DNA of 38,424 nucleotides from Methylophaga thiooxydans DMS010 (GTDB lineage: Bacteria > Pseudomonadota > Gammaproteobacteria > Nitrosococcales > Methylophagaceae): positions 1 through 38,424 of the forward strand of contig NZ_GG657886.1 in the NCBI RefSeq assembly GCF_000156355.1. The letters run 5' to 3'. The position numbers and the translations under genes were made by a program. Below are positions 27,923 to 37,466 of this stretch, one piece after another (within the stretch, counting starts at the first letter, position 1; each line of letters begins with the position of its first letter). The notes beneath the pieces were generated by a model. That model was not told the DNA's origin. It saw only the letters and a program-made list of their open reading frames with translations, and made no database searches.

Positions 27923-30313
27923 TCATTCAGCGCGTGCTTCTTTCTCATGACGGTGTACATCCGCCCATTTTTGCAAACGTGCGGCCACAGCGGCATTAAA
28001 ACTGTTTACGCTGAATTCACCATCGGTATTGCGTTCGCCTGCATCTAAGCCGGAGAGCAGTGTCAGTGCATCACTGACATGATTGATCGCATGAATATGA
28101 AACTTATCCTTTGCAACCGCCGTGATCACGTCTTGTCTTAACATTAGATGCTGCACATTACTGGCAGGAATAATCACGCCCTGCTTACCTGTCAGCCCTT
28201 TCCTTAAGCAAATATCAAAGAAACCTTCAATTTTCTCATTGACGCCACCAATCGCCTGAACATCGCCATGTTGATTCATCGAACCTGTAATCGCGATCGA
28301 TTGTTTTAGCGACACACCGGCAATGGATGACAATAGCGCGCACAACTCAGCAACGGTCGCACTGTCACCATCGACTTCACCATAGTTTTGTTCGAATACA
28401 ATGCTGGCAGACATGGAAAGCGGGCTATCAGCCGCATACGTTGTGCCTAAATAGCCACTGAGAATCAGCACGCCTTTAGCGTGGATATCCCCTCCCAAAT
28501 CGACTTCACGTTCTATATCAACGATATTGTCATCACCAAATCGTGCGCTGGCTGTAACCCGTGAAGGCTGACCAAAGCTAAAACCGCCTAAACTCATCAC
28601 TGATAAAGCATTGACCTGACCGATTTGGTGACCCGTGACATCAATATCAATGACTTGTCGGTCGATCTGATCATGAATCTGCCCACGTAATCTATCAACG
28701 CGGTGTTCGCGCAAGTTGATGGCGTGTTGCACATGGTCTTGTGAGACCACTTTAGCTTCCGCCTGGCCAGCGAGAAATGATGACTCCCTGAGCAGATCTG
28801 TCATATCACCAAGGTGAAGTGAAAACTTGTAACTGTCTTCTATAGATCGCGCGCTATGTTCGATAACACGGGCAACCGCGCTACGATCCATCTGCAATAA
28901 TTTTTCTGTTTCAATGGTGCTCGCCATCATTCTGGCAAACATCAAGTCATTACCCGCTGTGCGCGGCATGTGTTCCTCAAAATCGGCGACGATTTTGAAT
29001 AACCCCGCAAACTCCGGGTCCATCTCATACAGCAAGTAATAGAGATGGCGATCTCCCAATAAAACAACTTTCAAATCAAGTGGAATCGGTTCTGGCTCAA
29101 GCGATACAGTGGCGACGAGGCTATAAATACGTTCCAAAGTATCAAAGCGGACTTCTTTGGATTTGAGAGCGCGTTTCAGCCCTTCCCAACCAAAAGGCTG
29201 CATCAGCAACTGCTCAGCATCAATAATCAAATAGCCGCCATTAGCTCGATGTACAGCACCTGCCTTGATTAAGGAGAAATCAGTCACCAATGCGCCCATC
29301 ATCGCCATATTTTCAACACAGCCTAATAAGGTCTGATGATTCGGCAAATTTTCATAGATAATGGGGGCGCCATGACTTTGACTGTTATCAACCACTAAAT
29401 TGATTTGATAACGTTTAAGCAAGCTATCTTCAATACCAGCTTCTTCACTGCTTGCTTCTTGTTTGACGAAGACTTCAACATTGTCACGAATATCATTTTG
29501 CATCGCATCAAAGTACTGCTGTAATGTTGTTGAACTCGGATAGGCGTGCTTGAGTTTATTAACTTGTTTGCTGATGACTTCAAGTGCCACTTCGTCATTC
29601 AAAGCCTGCACCTTTTTCAGATTATCGCGTTCCCATTCGCGTAACTCTAATAAGGTGTGCTGCAGGTCTTCATGCAGGTCGGCTATCGCCTCTTCGGTTT
29701 GTTCCTGTTTATGAGCGGGAAGCTGCTCAAACTCTTCGGAAGTCATGGCTTCACCATTGCGCTGAGCAGCAAAAGCATAGCTACCATCCTGCATGCGCAA
29801 TAACACCACACCTTTGCGATCCGCTTCACTTTGTAAGGTACCGAACAACCTTACACGGTGTTTACGTGCGGCCTCATCCAACGACCGCATACGGCCACGG
29901 TAATATTCATCATCAAATGCTTGTGGTAATTCGGTTTCAAGATGTGCTACGACGGCTTCGATATCGTGACGAAGTTGATTACCCTGGCCTGCAGGCATCG
30001 ACACAACCCACGGTTTTTGAGAGTCAGTAAAGTTATTGAGGTAGGCCCAATCTTTGGCTTTTGGGCGGTGCTTGGCGTGTTCATCCAAAAACCGCTTGAT
30101 CATCGTATATTTACCCACTCCAGCCGGCCCCATTATAAAGAGGTTATAGCCTTCGGCATCGATATTGACGCCAAAATCGATGGCACTCAAAGCGCGCTCT
30201 TGGCCGATGATGGTGGGTAATGTTTCCAGTTCAGCCGTTGAAGAAAAGGTCCAACTGTCAGGGTCACAATATTGATAGAGATCAGAGGCTTGCAATTCAG
30301 TGCGTCGTTGCAT
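27923..30313 (-). CDS. Lon-related ATP-dependent protease (LonH/YcbZ-like)
   Basis: A 796-residue member of the AAA_32/Lon-C group, related to E. coli YcbZ. The Walker A loop is GPAGVGKY (62-69). A long helical insertion rich in charged residues occupies about 150-290, and an ANGGYLIIDAEQLL segment is the likely Walker B region. The C-terminal Lon proteolytic domain has the catalytic dyad S651 (DGDSA) and K694 (GGVNEKIEGFF). There is no N-terminal LAN domain, so it is not the housekeeping Lon. AGGGA precedes the ATG. It is divergent from the PilZ gene. Confidence 0.93.
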   Translation of the reverse strand: MQRRTELQASDLYQYCDPDSWTFSSTAELETLPTIIGQERALSAIDFGVNIDAEGYNLFIMGPAGVGKYTMIKRFLDEHAKHRPKAKDWAYLNNFTDSQKPWVVSMPAGQGNQLRHDIEAVVAHLETELPQAFDDEYYRGRMRSLDEAARKHRVRLFGTLQSEADRKGVVLLRMQDGSYAFAAQRNGEAMTSEEFEQLPAHKQEQTEEAIADLHEDLQHTLLELREWERDNLKKVQALNDEVALEVISKQVNKLKHAYPSSTTLQQYFDAMQNDIRDNVEVFVKQEASSEEAGIEDSLLKRYQINLVVDNSQSHGAPIIYENLPNHQTLLGCVENMAMMGALVTDFSLIKAGAVHRANGGYLIIDAEQLLMQPFGWEGLKRALKSKEVRFDTLERIYSLVATVSLEPEPIPLDLKVVLLGDRHLYYLLYEMDPEFAGLFKIVADFEEHMPRTAGNDLMFARMMASTIETEKLLQMDRSAVARVIEHSARSIEDSYKFSLHLGDMTDLLRESSFLAGQAEAKVVSQDHVQHAINLREHRVDRLRGQIHDQIDRQVIDIDVTGHQIGQVNALSVMSLGGFSFGQPSRVTASARFGDDNIVDIEREVDLGGDIHAKGVLILSGYLGTTYAADSPLSMSASIVFEQNYGEVDGDSATVAELCALLSSIAGVSLKQSIAITGSMNQHGDVQAIGGVNEKIEGFFDICLRKGLTGKQGVIIPASNVQHLMLRQDVITAVAKDKFHIHAINHVSDALTLLSGLDAGERNTDGEFSVNSFNAAVAARLQKWADVHRHEKEARAE

Positions 30314-30394
30314 GGTTTTCCCTGTCCGAATGAGTTACTTTAAGCTTAGGTCAGGAACGCCAGATAGGCAATAGAAATAGCAATGGAGTAAAAC

Positions 30395-30703
30395 ATGGCA
30401 AGCCATGATTATGACGAGAAACGTTCATTTATCAGAATGCAGGTGAAAACCGGTCTGCGCTTTTCAGTTCAGGGCAGTAACACCACACAACATCAGGGTG
30501 TCAGCCATGATTTAAGCGCCACAGGACTTTTAATGGGGTCAGACTTTTCCCCAGAAGAGGGAGATAAGATCACAGTCACCATAGCCACTGACAATGAGCG
30601 ATTTGAACCTTTTACTGCTCAAGGTAGCGTCATCAGGGTTGAGCCGAGTGACTCAGAAAATCAACGCTATTTAATTTCTGTTGAATTTGATACTGACGAA
30701 TAA
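30395..30703 (+). CDS. PilZ-domain protein
   Basis: A 102-residue stand-alone PilZ domain, a usual cyclic-di-GMP receptor. The N-terminal KRSFIRMQ stretch provides the arginines of the RxxxR-type loop, and the HDLSATGLLMGSD stretch matches the D/NxSxxG motif. GGAG lies about seven bases before the ATG. A diguanylate cyclase gene is 0.7 kb away, so a local cyclic-di-GMP circuit is possible. Its target cannot be read from the sequence. Confidence 0.9.
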   Translation: MASHDYDEKRSFIRMQVKTGLRFSVQGSNTTQHQGVSHDLSATGLLMGSDFSPEEGDKITVTIATDNERFEPFTAQGSVIRVEPSDSENQRYLISVEFDTDE

Positions 30704-30729
30704 CGAGCTTATAGCCAATAACTCGTTTT
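30702..30729 (+). terminator. Terminator of the PilZ gene, overlapping the coq7 stop
   Basis: ACGAG, bulge, TTAT pairs with ATAA, CTCGT, followed by TTTT. It begins at the PilZ stop codon and lies over the last codons of the convergent coq7 gene. Confidence 0.6.
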
Positions 30730-31356
30730 CGTCATCACTTTCGAAACCAGCCCCATAGCCTTAGTGACAGGCTCTGGCAGCATGGCACCGCCGGCTTCAA
30801 GGGCTGCTGTACCATGTTGCTGCTCATCAATTTTCATTTGCGCCAGAATCGCTCGACTTTTCAAATCGTTGTTACTTATGACTTGCAGGTGACTATCAAT
30901 ATGCTTGACCACTTGTTTTTCGGTTTCTGCTACAAAACCAAGACTCCACTTATCGCCAACCTTTCCAGCAAGTGCCCCTATCGTGAACGATCCGAGATAC
31001 CACAAAGGATTCAAGACACTGCTATGTGAAGATAAAGACGTCAGTCTTTGCTGACACCAGACCAGATGATCGTTTTCTTCTGTCGCTGCCGCTTCCATCG
31101 CCGTTCGTACATCAGGCAGTTTCGCCGTTAATGCCTGGCCCTGATAAAGTGCTTGTGCAGAAACCTCACCCGCATGATTAACACGCATTAACCCTGCCGA
31201 CTGCTTTCGCTCGGCTTCCGTTAATGGTTGATTGTCGTCTAACTTGGCGTCAGGAAAAGGCCTTTGAGTTGTTTCAGGCTTGCCCATCAAAGTAGTCAAT
31301 GCCTTATCAAATTCCACAATACACTGGTCGAAAAAGCTGAAACTGCGTTGACTCAC
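30709..31356 (-). CDS. coq7: Demethoxyubiquinone hydroxylase
   Basis: A diiron monooxygenase that adds the last hydroxyl group of ubiquinone (UbiF-independent route). The carboxylate ligands are in the MRVNHAGEVSAQALY, ATEENDHLVWCQQRL and DEQQHGTAALEAGG segments, typical of the Coq7 four-helix bundle. The length is 215 residues. Translation starts at a GTG with GGAT upstream; no better in-frame ATG exists upstream. Oxygen-dependent ubiquinone hydroxylation implies an aerobic lifestyle, with ubiquinone as the respiratory quinone. Confidence 0.93.
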   Translation of the reverse strand: MSQRSFSFFDQCIVEFDKALTTLMGKPETTQRPFPDAKLDDNQPLTEAERKQSAGLMRVNHAGEVSAQALYQGQALTAKLPDVRTAMEAAATEENDHLVWCQQRLTSLSSHSSVLNPLWYLGSFTIGALAGKVGDKWSLGFVAETEKQVVKHIDSHLQVISNNDLKSRAILAQMKIDEQQHGTAALEAGGAMLPEPVTKAMGLVSKVMTKTSYWL

Positions 31357-31381
31357 GTTATCTATCCTGAGTGAATGAATA

Positions 31382-32452
31382 TTAAAACAATTCTACATCA
31401 CCATGAGCCACTTGTGATGTGTGGTGGATCTTGCCTTGTTCAATAAGTTCTCGATAACTTTGCACCTGATTACGCCCGTTTTGCTTGGCATAATACAAAG
31501 CTTCATCCGCTTGGCCGATAACATCTGATGGCGACTGCTGGCCCAACACCTCAACAAAGCCAATACTGGTGGTCACTTGTTTAAGCTGCGGAAATTCATG
31601 CTCAGAAATCATTTCTCTTATGCGGTTAAAGGTATGCGCAGCATCTTCTTCGTTTGGTGCTTTAAGTAAAACAACAAACTCTTCACCGCCGTAGCGATAC
31701 ACTAAATCATCATCCCGAATACAGCCAGACGACATCAACCTCGCCACCAGAATAATGACTTCGTCGCCATACAGGTGACCATAGGAATCATTAATGACTT
31801 TGAAGTGATCGATATCAAGCACACCCAGCCAGTACTTGATGGCAAAAGAGCGCCTTCTTGAATCATTACTCGATGAAATTTCTTGAGCAAAATGGTCGCT
31901 TTGTCTCACTAGCACCTTGGTAATTTCATTATCCAGGGTCTCCCGATTGTACAAGCCCGTCAGTTTATCTTTTTGCGTCTTTTCAATCAGTGACAGATAG
32001 TTTGAATACACTCTTAGAATGCTATAAACAAGGCGTTGATCACTGGCAGACGGTACAAGATTAGTGCTAATCAGTAACACCGCAAAGATATCACCGTGGC
32101 TATCGAAAGCTGGATAAATAATATTCCAGTCACCATTTTTACCCGCAGCAAGTTCAACATCGCCTTTCGCGATTGCCCGTGATAATGCTTCAGATAAATC
32201 TGACTGACTGGGCTGCAACTTAGCGGGTTCATCGGCAGAAACAATGACGCTGTTGACACAAAAGGCCAACAAACTCAGTTCATGGTTATCCGCGTGTTGT
32301 CGAACACGAAACAAACGTAAGTCTTGAGCCGGAAATAATTCATTGAGTGTTTTGAGCAGGCTTTTTTCAAGAACATGACGATCATGATGACTCGTAATTT
32401 CAGCCAAGTTATCCACGATTCGGATACTGTTATGAATCATTACGCATGCCAT
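31382..32452 (-). CDS. GGDEF diguanylate cyclase
   Basis: A 356-residue protein that probably makes cyclic-di-GMP. The N-terminal 150 residues look like a GAF-type sensor. The catalytic domain (about 160-325) carries the active signature GGEEF at 255-259 and the inhibitory I-site RxxD at 246-249, correctly spaced five residues upstream, so product feedback is expected. The ligand of the sensor is unknown. The choice between the ATG at 32452 and the one four codons downstream (MIHNS) is uncertain because neither has a strong ribosome binding site. Confidence 0.92.
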   Translation of the reverse strand: MACVMIHNSIRIVDNLAEITSHHDRHVLEKSLLKTLNELFPAQDLRLFRVRQHADNHELSLLAFCVNSVIVSADEPAKLQPSQSDLSEALSRAIAKGDVELAAGKNGDWNIIYPAFDSHGDIFAVLLISTNLVPSASDQRLVYSILRVYSNYLSLIEKTQKDKLTGLYNRETLDNEITKVLVRQSDHFAQEISSSNDSRRRSFAIKYWLGVLDIDHFKVINDSYGHLYGDEVIILVARLMSSGCIRDDDLVYRYGGEEFVVLLKAPNEEDAAHTFNRIREMISEHEFPQLKQVTTSIGFVEVLGQQSPSDVIGQADEALYYAKQNGRNQVQSYRELIEQGKIHHTSQVAHGDVELF

Positions 32453-32584
32453 CTGTTTTCATTGTTATCTGTCCTTGAACTCCTTATAACGGAGAAAGTG
32501 TGAACTACTCCACATAAATTTGACACAAAAAATGTGGTTTTTCAACAAAAAACATTACTTAGTAGTTGATTTTGATGCACAAAT

Positions 32585-33541
32585 TCAATTTTTCACTTTA
32601 TCTAGATAGGTTTCAAGCGTGTCTGCTAGCTCGCGTGGTTGGAACTTAGGCACATAAGCATCAGCGCCCACGCCCCTACCCATCGCCTGGTTGGCTTGCG
32701 CAGTCAATGATGAATGCATGATGACGGGAAGGTGCGCTAAGCGTTTATCCGCCTTAATTTTTTGTGTTAACACATAACCATCCATTTCTGGCATTTCTAC
32801 GTCTGTTAACACAGCTTGGATTTCTGAGGTGATATCACGCCCATCAGCTTCACATTGGTCGGCCATCTTGCTCAGCAATTGCCATGCTTCCGCACCATTA
32901 ACCGCGCCAATGTGGCTAACGCCCATCACATCGAGGGTTTTCTTGATTTGCTTGCGAGCGATATTTGAGTCATCGGCAAATAACAGACGATATTGGTTTT
33001 TTTCACCTAAATTACGGATACCTTCAAACACGGTCTCGTCGTAGAACTCACCGGCATCTGCCAACACTTTTTCAACATCCATGATCATCACCAGACGTTT
33101 ATCAGCCAATTCAGCAACTGCGGTGACAAGCCCAGCCAATCGCTTTGAAATTAATTGAGGTGGTTCTTTTACCTGCTCCCAATTTAAGCGTTGAATTGTG
33201 TCGACTGAACTGACAAGGAAACCTTGTACATGTGTGTTGTATTCGGTGATCATGAGAATAGACGGATCATCTTTTGACTTGAGTTTGCAAAACTTTTGCA
33301 GGTTGATGATCGGCACCATGTCTCCACGAAGACTGACAAACCCTTCAATACCTTCTGGCATTTCAGGTGCAGTAGTGATTTCAGGCACGTTCAAAACTTC
33401 ACGCACTTTGAATACGTTGATACCAAAAACTTCATTGCGACCAGTGTCATCGCTGGTACCAAGATTAAACAGTAATACTTCTAGATGGTTTGTACCTGCC
33501 AGTTTTGTCCGTTCATCTATGGAGTCGATAAAGGTGGCCAT
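32585..33541 (-). CDS. cheV: Chemotaxis coupling protein CheV
   Basis: CheV joins a CheW-like coupling domain (about 20-165) to a C-terminal response-regulator receiver domain (about 183-315). The phospho-acceptor is D247 in AVLTDVEMPEMDGY, with the acidic pair in LLFADDSNIA and the conserved lysine near the C-terminus (AYVPKF). It links chemoreceptors to CheA and tunes sensitivity when phosphorylated. GAGAGA precedes the ATG. It stands apart from other che genes. The GGDEF gene that follows is 130 bases away. Confidence 0.95.
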   Translation of the reverse strand: MATFIDSIDERTKLAGTNHLEVLLFNLGTSDDTGRNEVFGINVFKVREVLNVPEITTAPEMPEGIEGFVSLRGDMVPIINLQKFCKLKSKDDPSILMITEYNTHVQGFLVSSVDTIQRLNWEQVKEPPQLISKRLAGLVTAVAELADKRLVMIMDVEKVLADAGEFYDETVFEGIRNLGEKNQYRLLFADDSNIARKQIKKTLDVMGVSHIGAVNGAEAWQLLSKMADQCEADGRDITSEIQAVLTDVEMPEMDGYVLTQKIKADKRLAHLPVIMHSSLTAQANQAMGRGVGADAYVPKFQPRELADTLETYLDKVKN

Positions 33542-33870
33542 AAAAATCTCTCGTTCAGTTGCCAGATCAATGCTTGATGATAAACAACTTAACGGACATT
33601 AGGAAAAAATCTTGAGCTAGTCGTGATTTCTGAACAGAGGAAAATAGCTTTAGATAAGGCATAGTGGACAATATAGACAGTGTCTGAAAGGATGACTTTC
33701 ACTCGGCTTTTCATCAGCAGCTGATTTTAAAAACAATGACTTAGAAAAGAAACGGCCAATGCTATTGAAATACCCGACATAAAACCGAGATAATCAAATA
33801 AAAACTAATCAAATAGCTTACAATGTGTGTTTTGAGTAAGGACGGCAACGAATGTTGCTGTTTTCGGAAA
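33542..33870. other. Non-coding stretch between cheV and tRNA-Leu
   Basis: This 329-base AT-rich gap holds no convincing gene. It should contain the cheV promoter. One small direct repeat is visible: TAATCAAATA occurs at 33791-33800 and again at 33806-33815, 15 bases apart. A weak GCAAC/GTTGC hairpin lies near 33846-33859. Nothing else could be assigned. Confidence 0.5.
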
Positions 33871-33957
33871 TGGTGCCCAGGGGGAGACTCGAACTCCCAC
33901 GTACATAAGTACACTAGCACCTGAAGCTAGCGCGTCTACCAATTCCGCCACCTGGGC
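33871..33957 (-). tRNA. tRNA-Leu (anticodon CAG)
   Basis: An 87-base class II tRNA with encoded CCA. The acceptor stem GCCCAGG pairs with CCTGGGC. The anticodon stem CTAGC/GCTAG encloses the loop TTCAGGT with CAG at 33923-33921, and a long variable arm follows, as expected for leucine. The T loop reads TTCGAGT. Confidence 0.97.
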
Positions 33958-33969
33958 AAGAGATGCGCA

Positions 33970-33998
33970 AAGATACAGAGTGAATGAAAAACTGTCAA
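33970..33998 (-). promoter_or_regulatory. Promoter of tRNA-Leu, overlapping the rnr start
   Basis: On the minus strand a perfect -35 TTGACA (33998-33993), a 17-base spacer and a -10 TATCTT (33975-33970) precede tRNA-Leu by 12 bases. The -35 box overlaps the rnr ATG, so the two divergent genes share this DNA. Confidence 0.8.
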
Positions 33999-36166
33999 TG
34001 ACTAATAATGAGAAAAACGATCCGTTCATAGAACGAGAAGCCGAAAAGTACGACAATCCAATTCCCAGTCGTGAATTTATCCTCACGATACTAAAACAGA
34101 ATAATGTTCCCCTCACGCGCAAAAGTATAGCCAAGCTGATTGGCATCAAAGGCGAAGAGGAAATCGAAGCGTTGCGCAGACGGCTACGCGCCATGGAGCG
34201 TGATGGCCAACTATTGCGCAATCGAAAAGGTGCCTATGGCGTCGTTTCCAAAATGAACCTGATCAGTGGCCGCGTAACAGGCCATCCTGATGGCTTCGGG
34301 TTTCTGATCCCTGATGAAGGCGGTGAAGACCTCTTTTTGGGCGAACGTGAAATGCGTATTGTGCTGCATGGTGATCGTGCCTTAGCACGTGTTACTGGTA
34401 CTGACCGTCGCGGACGAAAAGAAGGTGCCATTGTTGAAGTCACTCAACGCACCAACCAACGTATAGTTGGTAAATTGATTCAGGATGCCAGCATTTATTT
34501 CGTGATTCCTAATAATCGACGCATTAGTCAGGACATCTTAATCCCCCCCTCGGATTTGCTTAATGCCGAAGTTGAGCAAATTGTCGAAGTAGAAATCACT
34601 GAGCAACCTAATCGCAAACGTTCACCACTTGGCCGCGTTGTTAACGTTCTTGGTGATCATCTAGCTCCGGGAATGGAAATCGACATTGCCTTGCGTGATT
34701 TTGAATTGCCCCATGAGTGGTCTGACAAAGCGATGCAACAAGCAGAGCAGTTCGGTGACACAATCCCGACTGACGCGATTGAAGGTCGTCTTGATCTTCG
34801 AGACATGCCACTTGTCACGATTGATGGTGCTGATGCACGTGACTTCGATGATGCCGTTTATGCCGAAAAACTGAAATCAGGTCACTGGAAACTATGGGTC
34901 GCTATCGCCGATGTGTCTCATTATGTTCATGCCGGCAGTCCTCTCGATGAAGATGCACAAGAAAGAGGCACCTCAGTCTACTTCCCGAGTCAAGTCATTC
35001 CAATGCTGCCTGAAGCACTTTCGAATGGCTTATGTTCACTGAACCCTGCCGTTGATCGTTTGTGTATGGTCTGTGAAATGGAAATTAATGAAGATGGCGA
35101 GACTGTCTCACATCAATTCCATGAAGCGGTGATGCACTCAAAAGCACGACTTACTTATGACAAAGTCGCTGCGATGCTCGTTGATGGCGATAAACCATTA
35201 AAAGATGAATATGAGCATGTCCTGCCTGCACTGGAAACAATGTATGACTTGTTTCAGACCATGCTTAAAGCCAGAGAAAAGCGTGGTGCTATCGATTTTG
35301 AAATGACAGAAACGCAATTTCTGTTTGATGATAACCGTAAAATTCAATCAATCGAACCTCGCGAACGCAACGACGCACACCGCTTAATTGAAGAGTTCAT
35401 GATTGCAGCCAATGTCAGCGCCGCAAAATTCCTGCTGGAACATAAAATTCCGGTTTTATATCGCATCCATGAAACGCCCTCTGCCGAGAAGTTAAGCGGC
35501 TTACGTGATTTCCTTGGTGAACTGGGCTTGTTCCTCGGTGGCGGTGATGAGCCGGAACCGCGCCACTATGCCTCCTTACTTGCCACTGCGAGCAAACGTC
35601 CGGATGGTCATTTACTTCAGACCGTCATGCTTCGCAGCATGAAACAAGCGGTATATAGTCCAGAAAATGTGGGCCACTTTGGTTTAGGCCTAGAAGCCTA
35701 CGCACACTTTACATCACCTATCCGTCGTTATCCTGATTTACTGGTACATCGTGCGATACGCCATATTGTTAGTGGTAAAACAAGCAAGAAATGGCGTTAT
35801 TCAGAAGAAGAAATGGTGCAGCTGGGCGAACACTGTTCTATGACTAGTCGTCGGGCTGATGAAGCCACTCGTGATGTGAGTGACTGGCTGAAATGTGAAT
35901 ACATGCGTGATCGGGTTGGTGAAACCCATCAGGGCGTAATCAGTGGCGTGACGGGATTTGGTTTATTTGTTGAACTGAGTGACATCTATATAGAAGGTTT
36001 GGTACATGTTACATCGCTGAAAAACGACTATTATCAGTTTGACGCGACCGGACACCGACTGACCGGTGAACGCACACGTCAAGTTTACCGTTTAGGCGAC
36101 AGCCTCACTGTTAAGGTCGTTCGCGTCGATCTGGATGATAAAAAAATTGACCTAGAACTGGTCTAA
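33998..36166 (+). CDS. rnr: Ribonuclease R
   Basis: A 3'-5' exoribonuclease that degrades structured RNA and takes part in rRNA and tmRNA-linked turnover. In order: an N-terminal helix-turn-helix segment, cold-shock domains, the RNB catalytic domain with the metal-binding aspartates in DGADARDFDDA (about residues 275-286), and a C-terminal S1 domain starting near GVISGVTGFGLFVEL. At about 722 residues it lacks the Lys-rich tail of the 813-residue E. coli enzyme. The ATG at 33998 aligns best with known N-termini; a GTG at 33980 would add six residues. Neither has a clear ribosome binding site. Confidence 0.95.
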   Translation: MTNNEKNDPFIEREAEKYDNPIPSREFILTILKQNNVPLTRKSIAKLIGIKGEEEIEALRRRLRAMERDGQLLRNRKGAYGVVSKMNLISGRVTGHPDGFGFLIPDEGGEDLFLGEREMRIVLHGDRALARVTGTDRRGRKEGAIVEVTQRTNQRIVGKLIQDASIYFVIPNNRRISQDILIPPSDLLNAEVEQIVEVEITEQPNRKRSPLGRVVNVLGDHLAPGMEIDIALRDFELPHEWSDKAMQQAEQFGDTIPTDAIEGRLDLRDMPLVTIDGADARDFDDAVYAEKLKSGHWKLWVAIADVSHYVHAGSPLDEDAQERGTSVYFPSQVIPMLPEALSNGLCSLNPAVDRLCMVCEMEINEDGETVSHQFHEAVMHSKARLTYDKVAAMLVDGDKPLKDEYEHVLPALETMYDLFQTMLKAREKRGAIDFEMTETQFLFDDNRKIQSIEPRERNDAHRLIEEFMIAANVSAAKFLLEHKIPVLYRIHETPSAEKLSGLRDFLGELGLFLGGGDEPEPRHYASLLATASKRPDGHLLQTVMLRSMKQAVYSPENVGHFGLGLEAYAHFTSPIRRYPDLLVHRAIRHIVSGKTSKKWRYSEEEMVQLGEHCSMTSRRADEATRDVSDWLKCEYMRDRVGETHQGVISGVTGFGLFVELSDIYIEGLVHVTSLKNDYYQFDATGHRLTGERTRQVYRLGDSLTVKVVRVDLDDKKIDLELV

Positions 36167-36220
36167 ACAGCAGATTTTCCTTGACCAGAAAAATAAAGGC
36201 AGTAGAATTACCGTCTTTCT

Positions 36221-36255
36221 CAAGTACGGGGTTTCCTACCCCGTTCTCTTGTAGT
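36221..36255 (+). terminator. Probable terminator of rnr
   Basis: ACGGGG (36226-36231) pairs with CCCCGT (36239-36244) around a seven-base loop, flanked by CAAG/CTTG that can extend the stem. The T-run is imperfect. It separates rnr from tRNA-His. Confidence 0.5.
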
Positions 36256-36262
36256 AAATAAT

Positions 36263-36339
36263 GGTGAGTGTAGCTCAGTTGGTAGAGTCCCGGATTGTGA
36301 TTCCGGTTGTCGTGGGTTCGAGCCCCATCACTCACCCCA
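36263..36339 (+). tRNA. tRNA-His (anticodon GTG)
   Basis: A 77-base tRNA with encoded CCA. It begins with the extra G characteristic of tRNA-His (GGTGAGTG against CACTCACC), has the anticodon GTG at 36297-36299 in the loop TTGTGAT, and carries the usual T loop TTCGAGC. Confidence 0.97.
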
Positions 36340-36409
36340 CTTTTTACTTACTGCATTAATTCCCAATACATGTCTATAATGAGTGCTAGGTCACATTTAT
36401 GGATAAATC

Positions 36410-37294
36410 ATGTCCGGTCAACTGTCGCTCACAGAGAAAGTGAACGCCGCCTTGCAGCAGCTATCACGTGAAATCGAAGCCAATACGCTTCAACTACCAT
36501 CGCCTCCCGATAATATTATTACGCTACGCAAGCTTATCCAAACAGATGCTAATGTTGATGTTATTGCCGCCCACCTAAGAAAAGATCCTCACTTATCAGC
36601 ACGTTTAGTCAAAGTAGCTAATTCGGTACTCTTCACGGGTAGAGGGCATGTAACAGATGTGAAGTCAGCTATTGTCCGCCTGGGCTTATCAAAAGTTCAA
36701 AATCTGGTCACCGGTTTTGCCATTACACAACAATTCCTTCGCAGTAAAACCGCCGGCATAGAAACCCAGCTCAGACAAAGTTGGTCAAAATCAAATCAGG
36801 TAGCCGGCATTATTTCTGTTTTAGCCAGAGAAAAGACACGTATTGATGCGGATATGGCGCTGTTGGCAGGGCAACTGCACAACATTGGCGAAACACCATT
36901 ACTACTTCGCATCAACAGCATGACTGACCTCGGTACAAACCCAGAAATGAAAAAAGCTGTTATTAACATGGTTCTTGCCCGCCTCTCAGCAAAAGTCGGA
37001 GCAGCGATTTTAAAAAAATGGCATTTCCCCCCCGAAATAGTACAACTACCTTTTGCTGAATCGAACGCCGCAAGTACGGATACGGAAACTGAAATAAATC
37101 TCAAAAATCTGCTTTTGATTAGTAAAGAGTTACGTCACTGCAGCTTTACCCACCCCCTATCATCACTACCAGACAGTATTAAGCAGCAAGTGATCTTTCC
37201 TCTCTTCTGGGCAGATGAGGATATGGCAATCAATAACTTAAATGATCTCGCCCCCCAAATTCATGAGACGCAAGTGATGCTGAGCTCAGCATAG
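36410..37294 (+). CDS. HDOD-domain signalling protein
   Basis: A 294-residue protein with an HDOD domain at about residues 22-215. The pattern LRKLIQTDANVDVIAAHLRKDPHLSARLVKVANS and the later GQLHNIGETPLLLRI stretch are typical. HDOD proteins lack most of the HD phosphohydrolase residues and act in stress, motility or surface-attachment signalling. No output domain is attached. It lies between two tRNA genes and appears to be a single transcript. Its partner is unknown. Confidence 0.88.
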   Translation: MSGQLSLTEKVNAALQQLSREIEANTLQLPSPPDNIITLRKLIQTDANVDVIAAHLRKDPHLSARLVKVANSVLFTGRGHVTDVKSAIVRLGLSKVQNLVTGFAITQQFLRSKTAGIETQLRQSWSKSNQVAGIISVLAREKTRIDADMALLAGQLHNIGETPLLLRINSMTDLGTNPEMKKAVINMVLARLSAKVGAAILKKWHFPPEIVQLPFAESNAASTDTETEINLKNLLLISKELRHCSFTHPLSSLPDSIKQQVIFPLFWADEDMAINNLNDLAPQIHETQVMLSSA

Positions 37295-37339
37295 TCTTCA
37301 GCGCGAAAACGCAACAGACAAAAATCTAGCTTTTGGGGC

Positions 37340-37368
37340 TTGCAGACTCCATATTAGCTACGTATAAT
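37340..37368 (+). promoter_or_regulatory. Promoter of tRNA-Thr
   Basis: A -35 TTGCAG and a perfect -10 TATAAT are separated by exactly 17 bases. The downstream GCGC stretch is the GC-rich discriminator typical of stringently controlled stable-RNA promoters. The tRNA begins 13 bases after the -10. Confidence 0.85.
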
Positions 37369-37381
37369 GCGCTTCTTCATT

Positions 37382-37457
<76 letters not shown>

Positions 37458-37466
37458 GAACATGAA

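Noticed and set aside
33805..34221. A 138-residue frame on the minus strand through tRNA-Leu and the start of rnr.
   Set aside because: It is explained by the tRNA gene and by the antisense of a well supported RNase R coding region.
36111..36335. A 74-residue frame on the minus strand that covers tRNA-His.
   Set aside because: Its first part is the antisense of a tRNA gene, and the remainder is antisense to the end of rnr.
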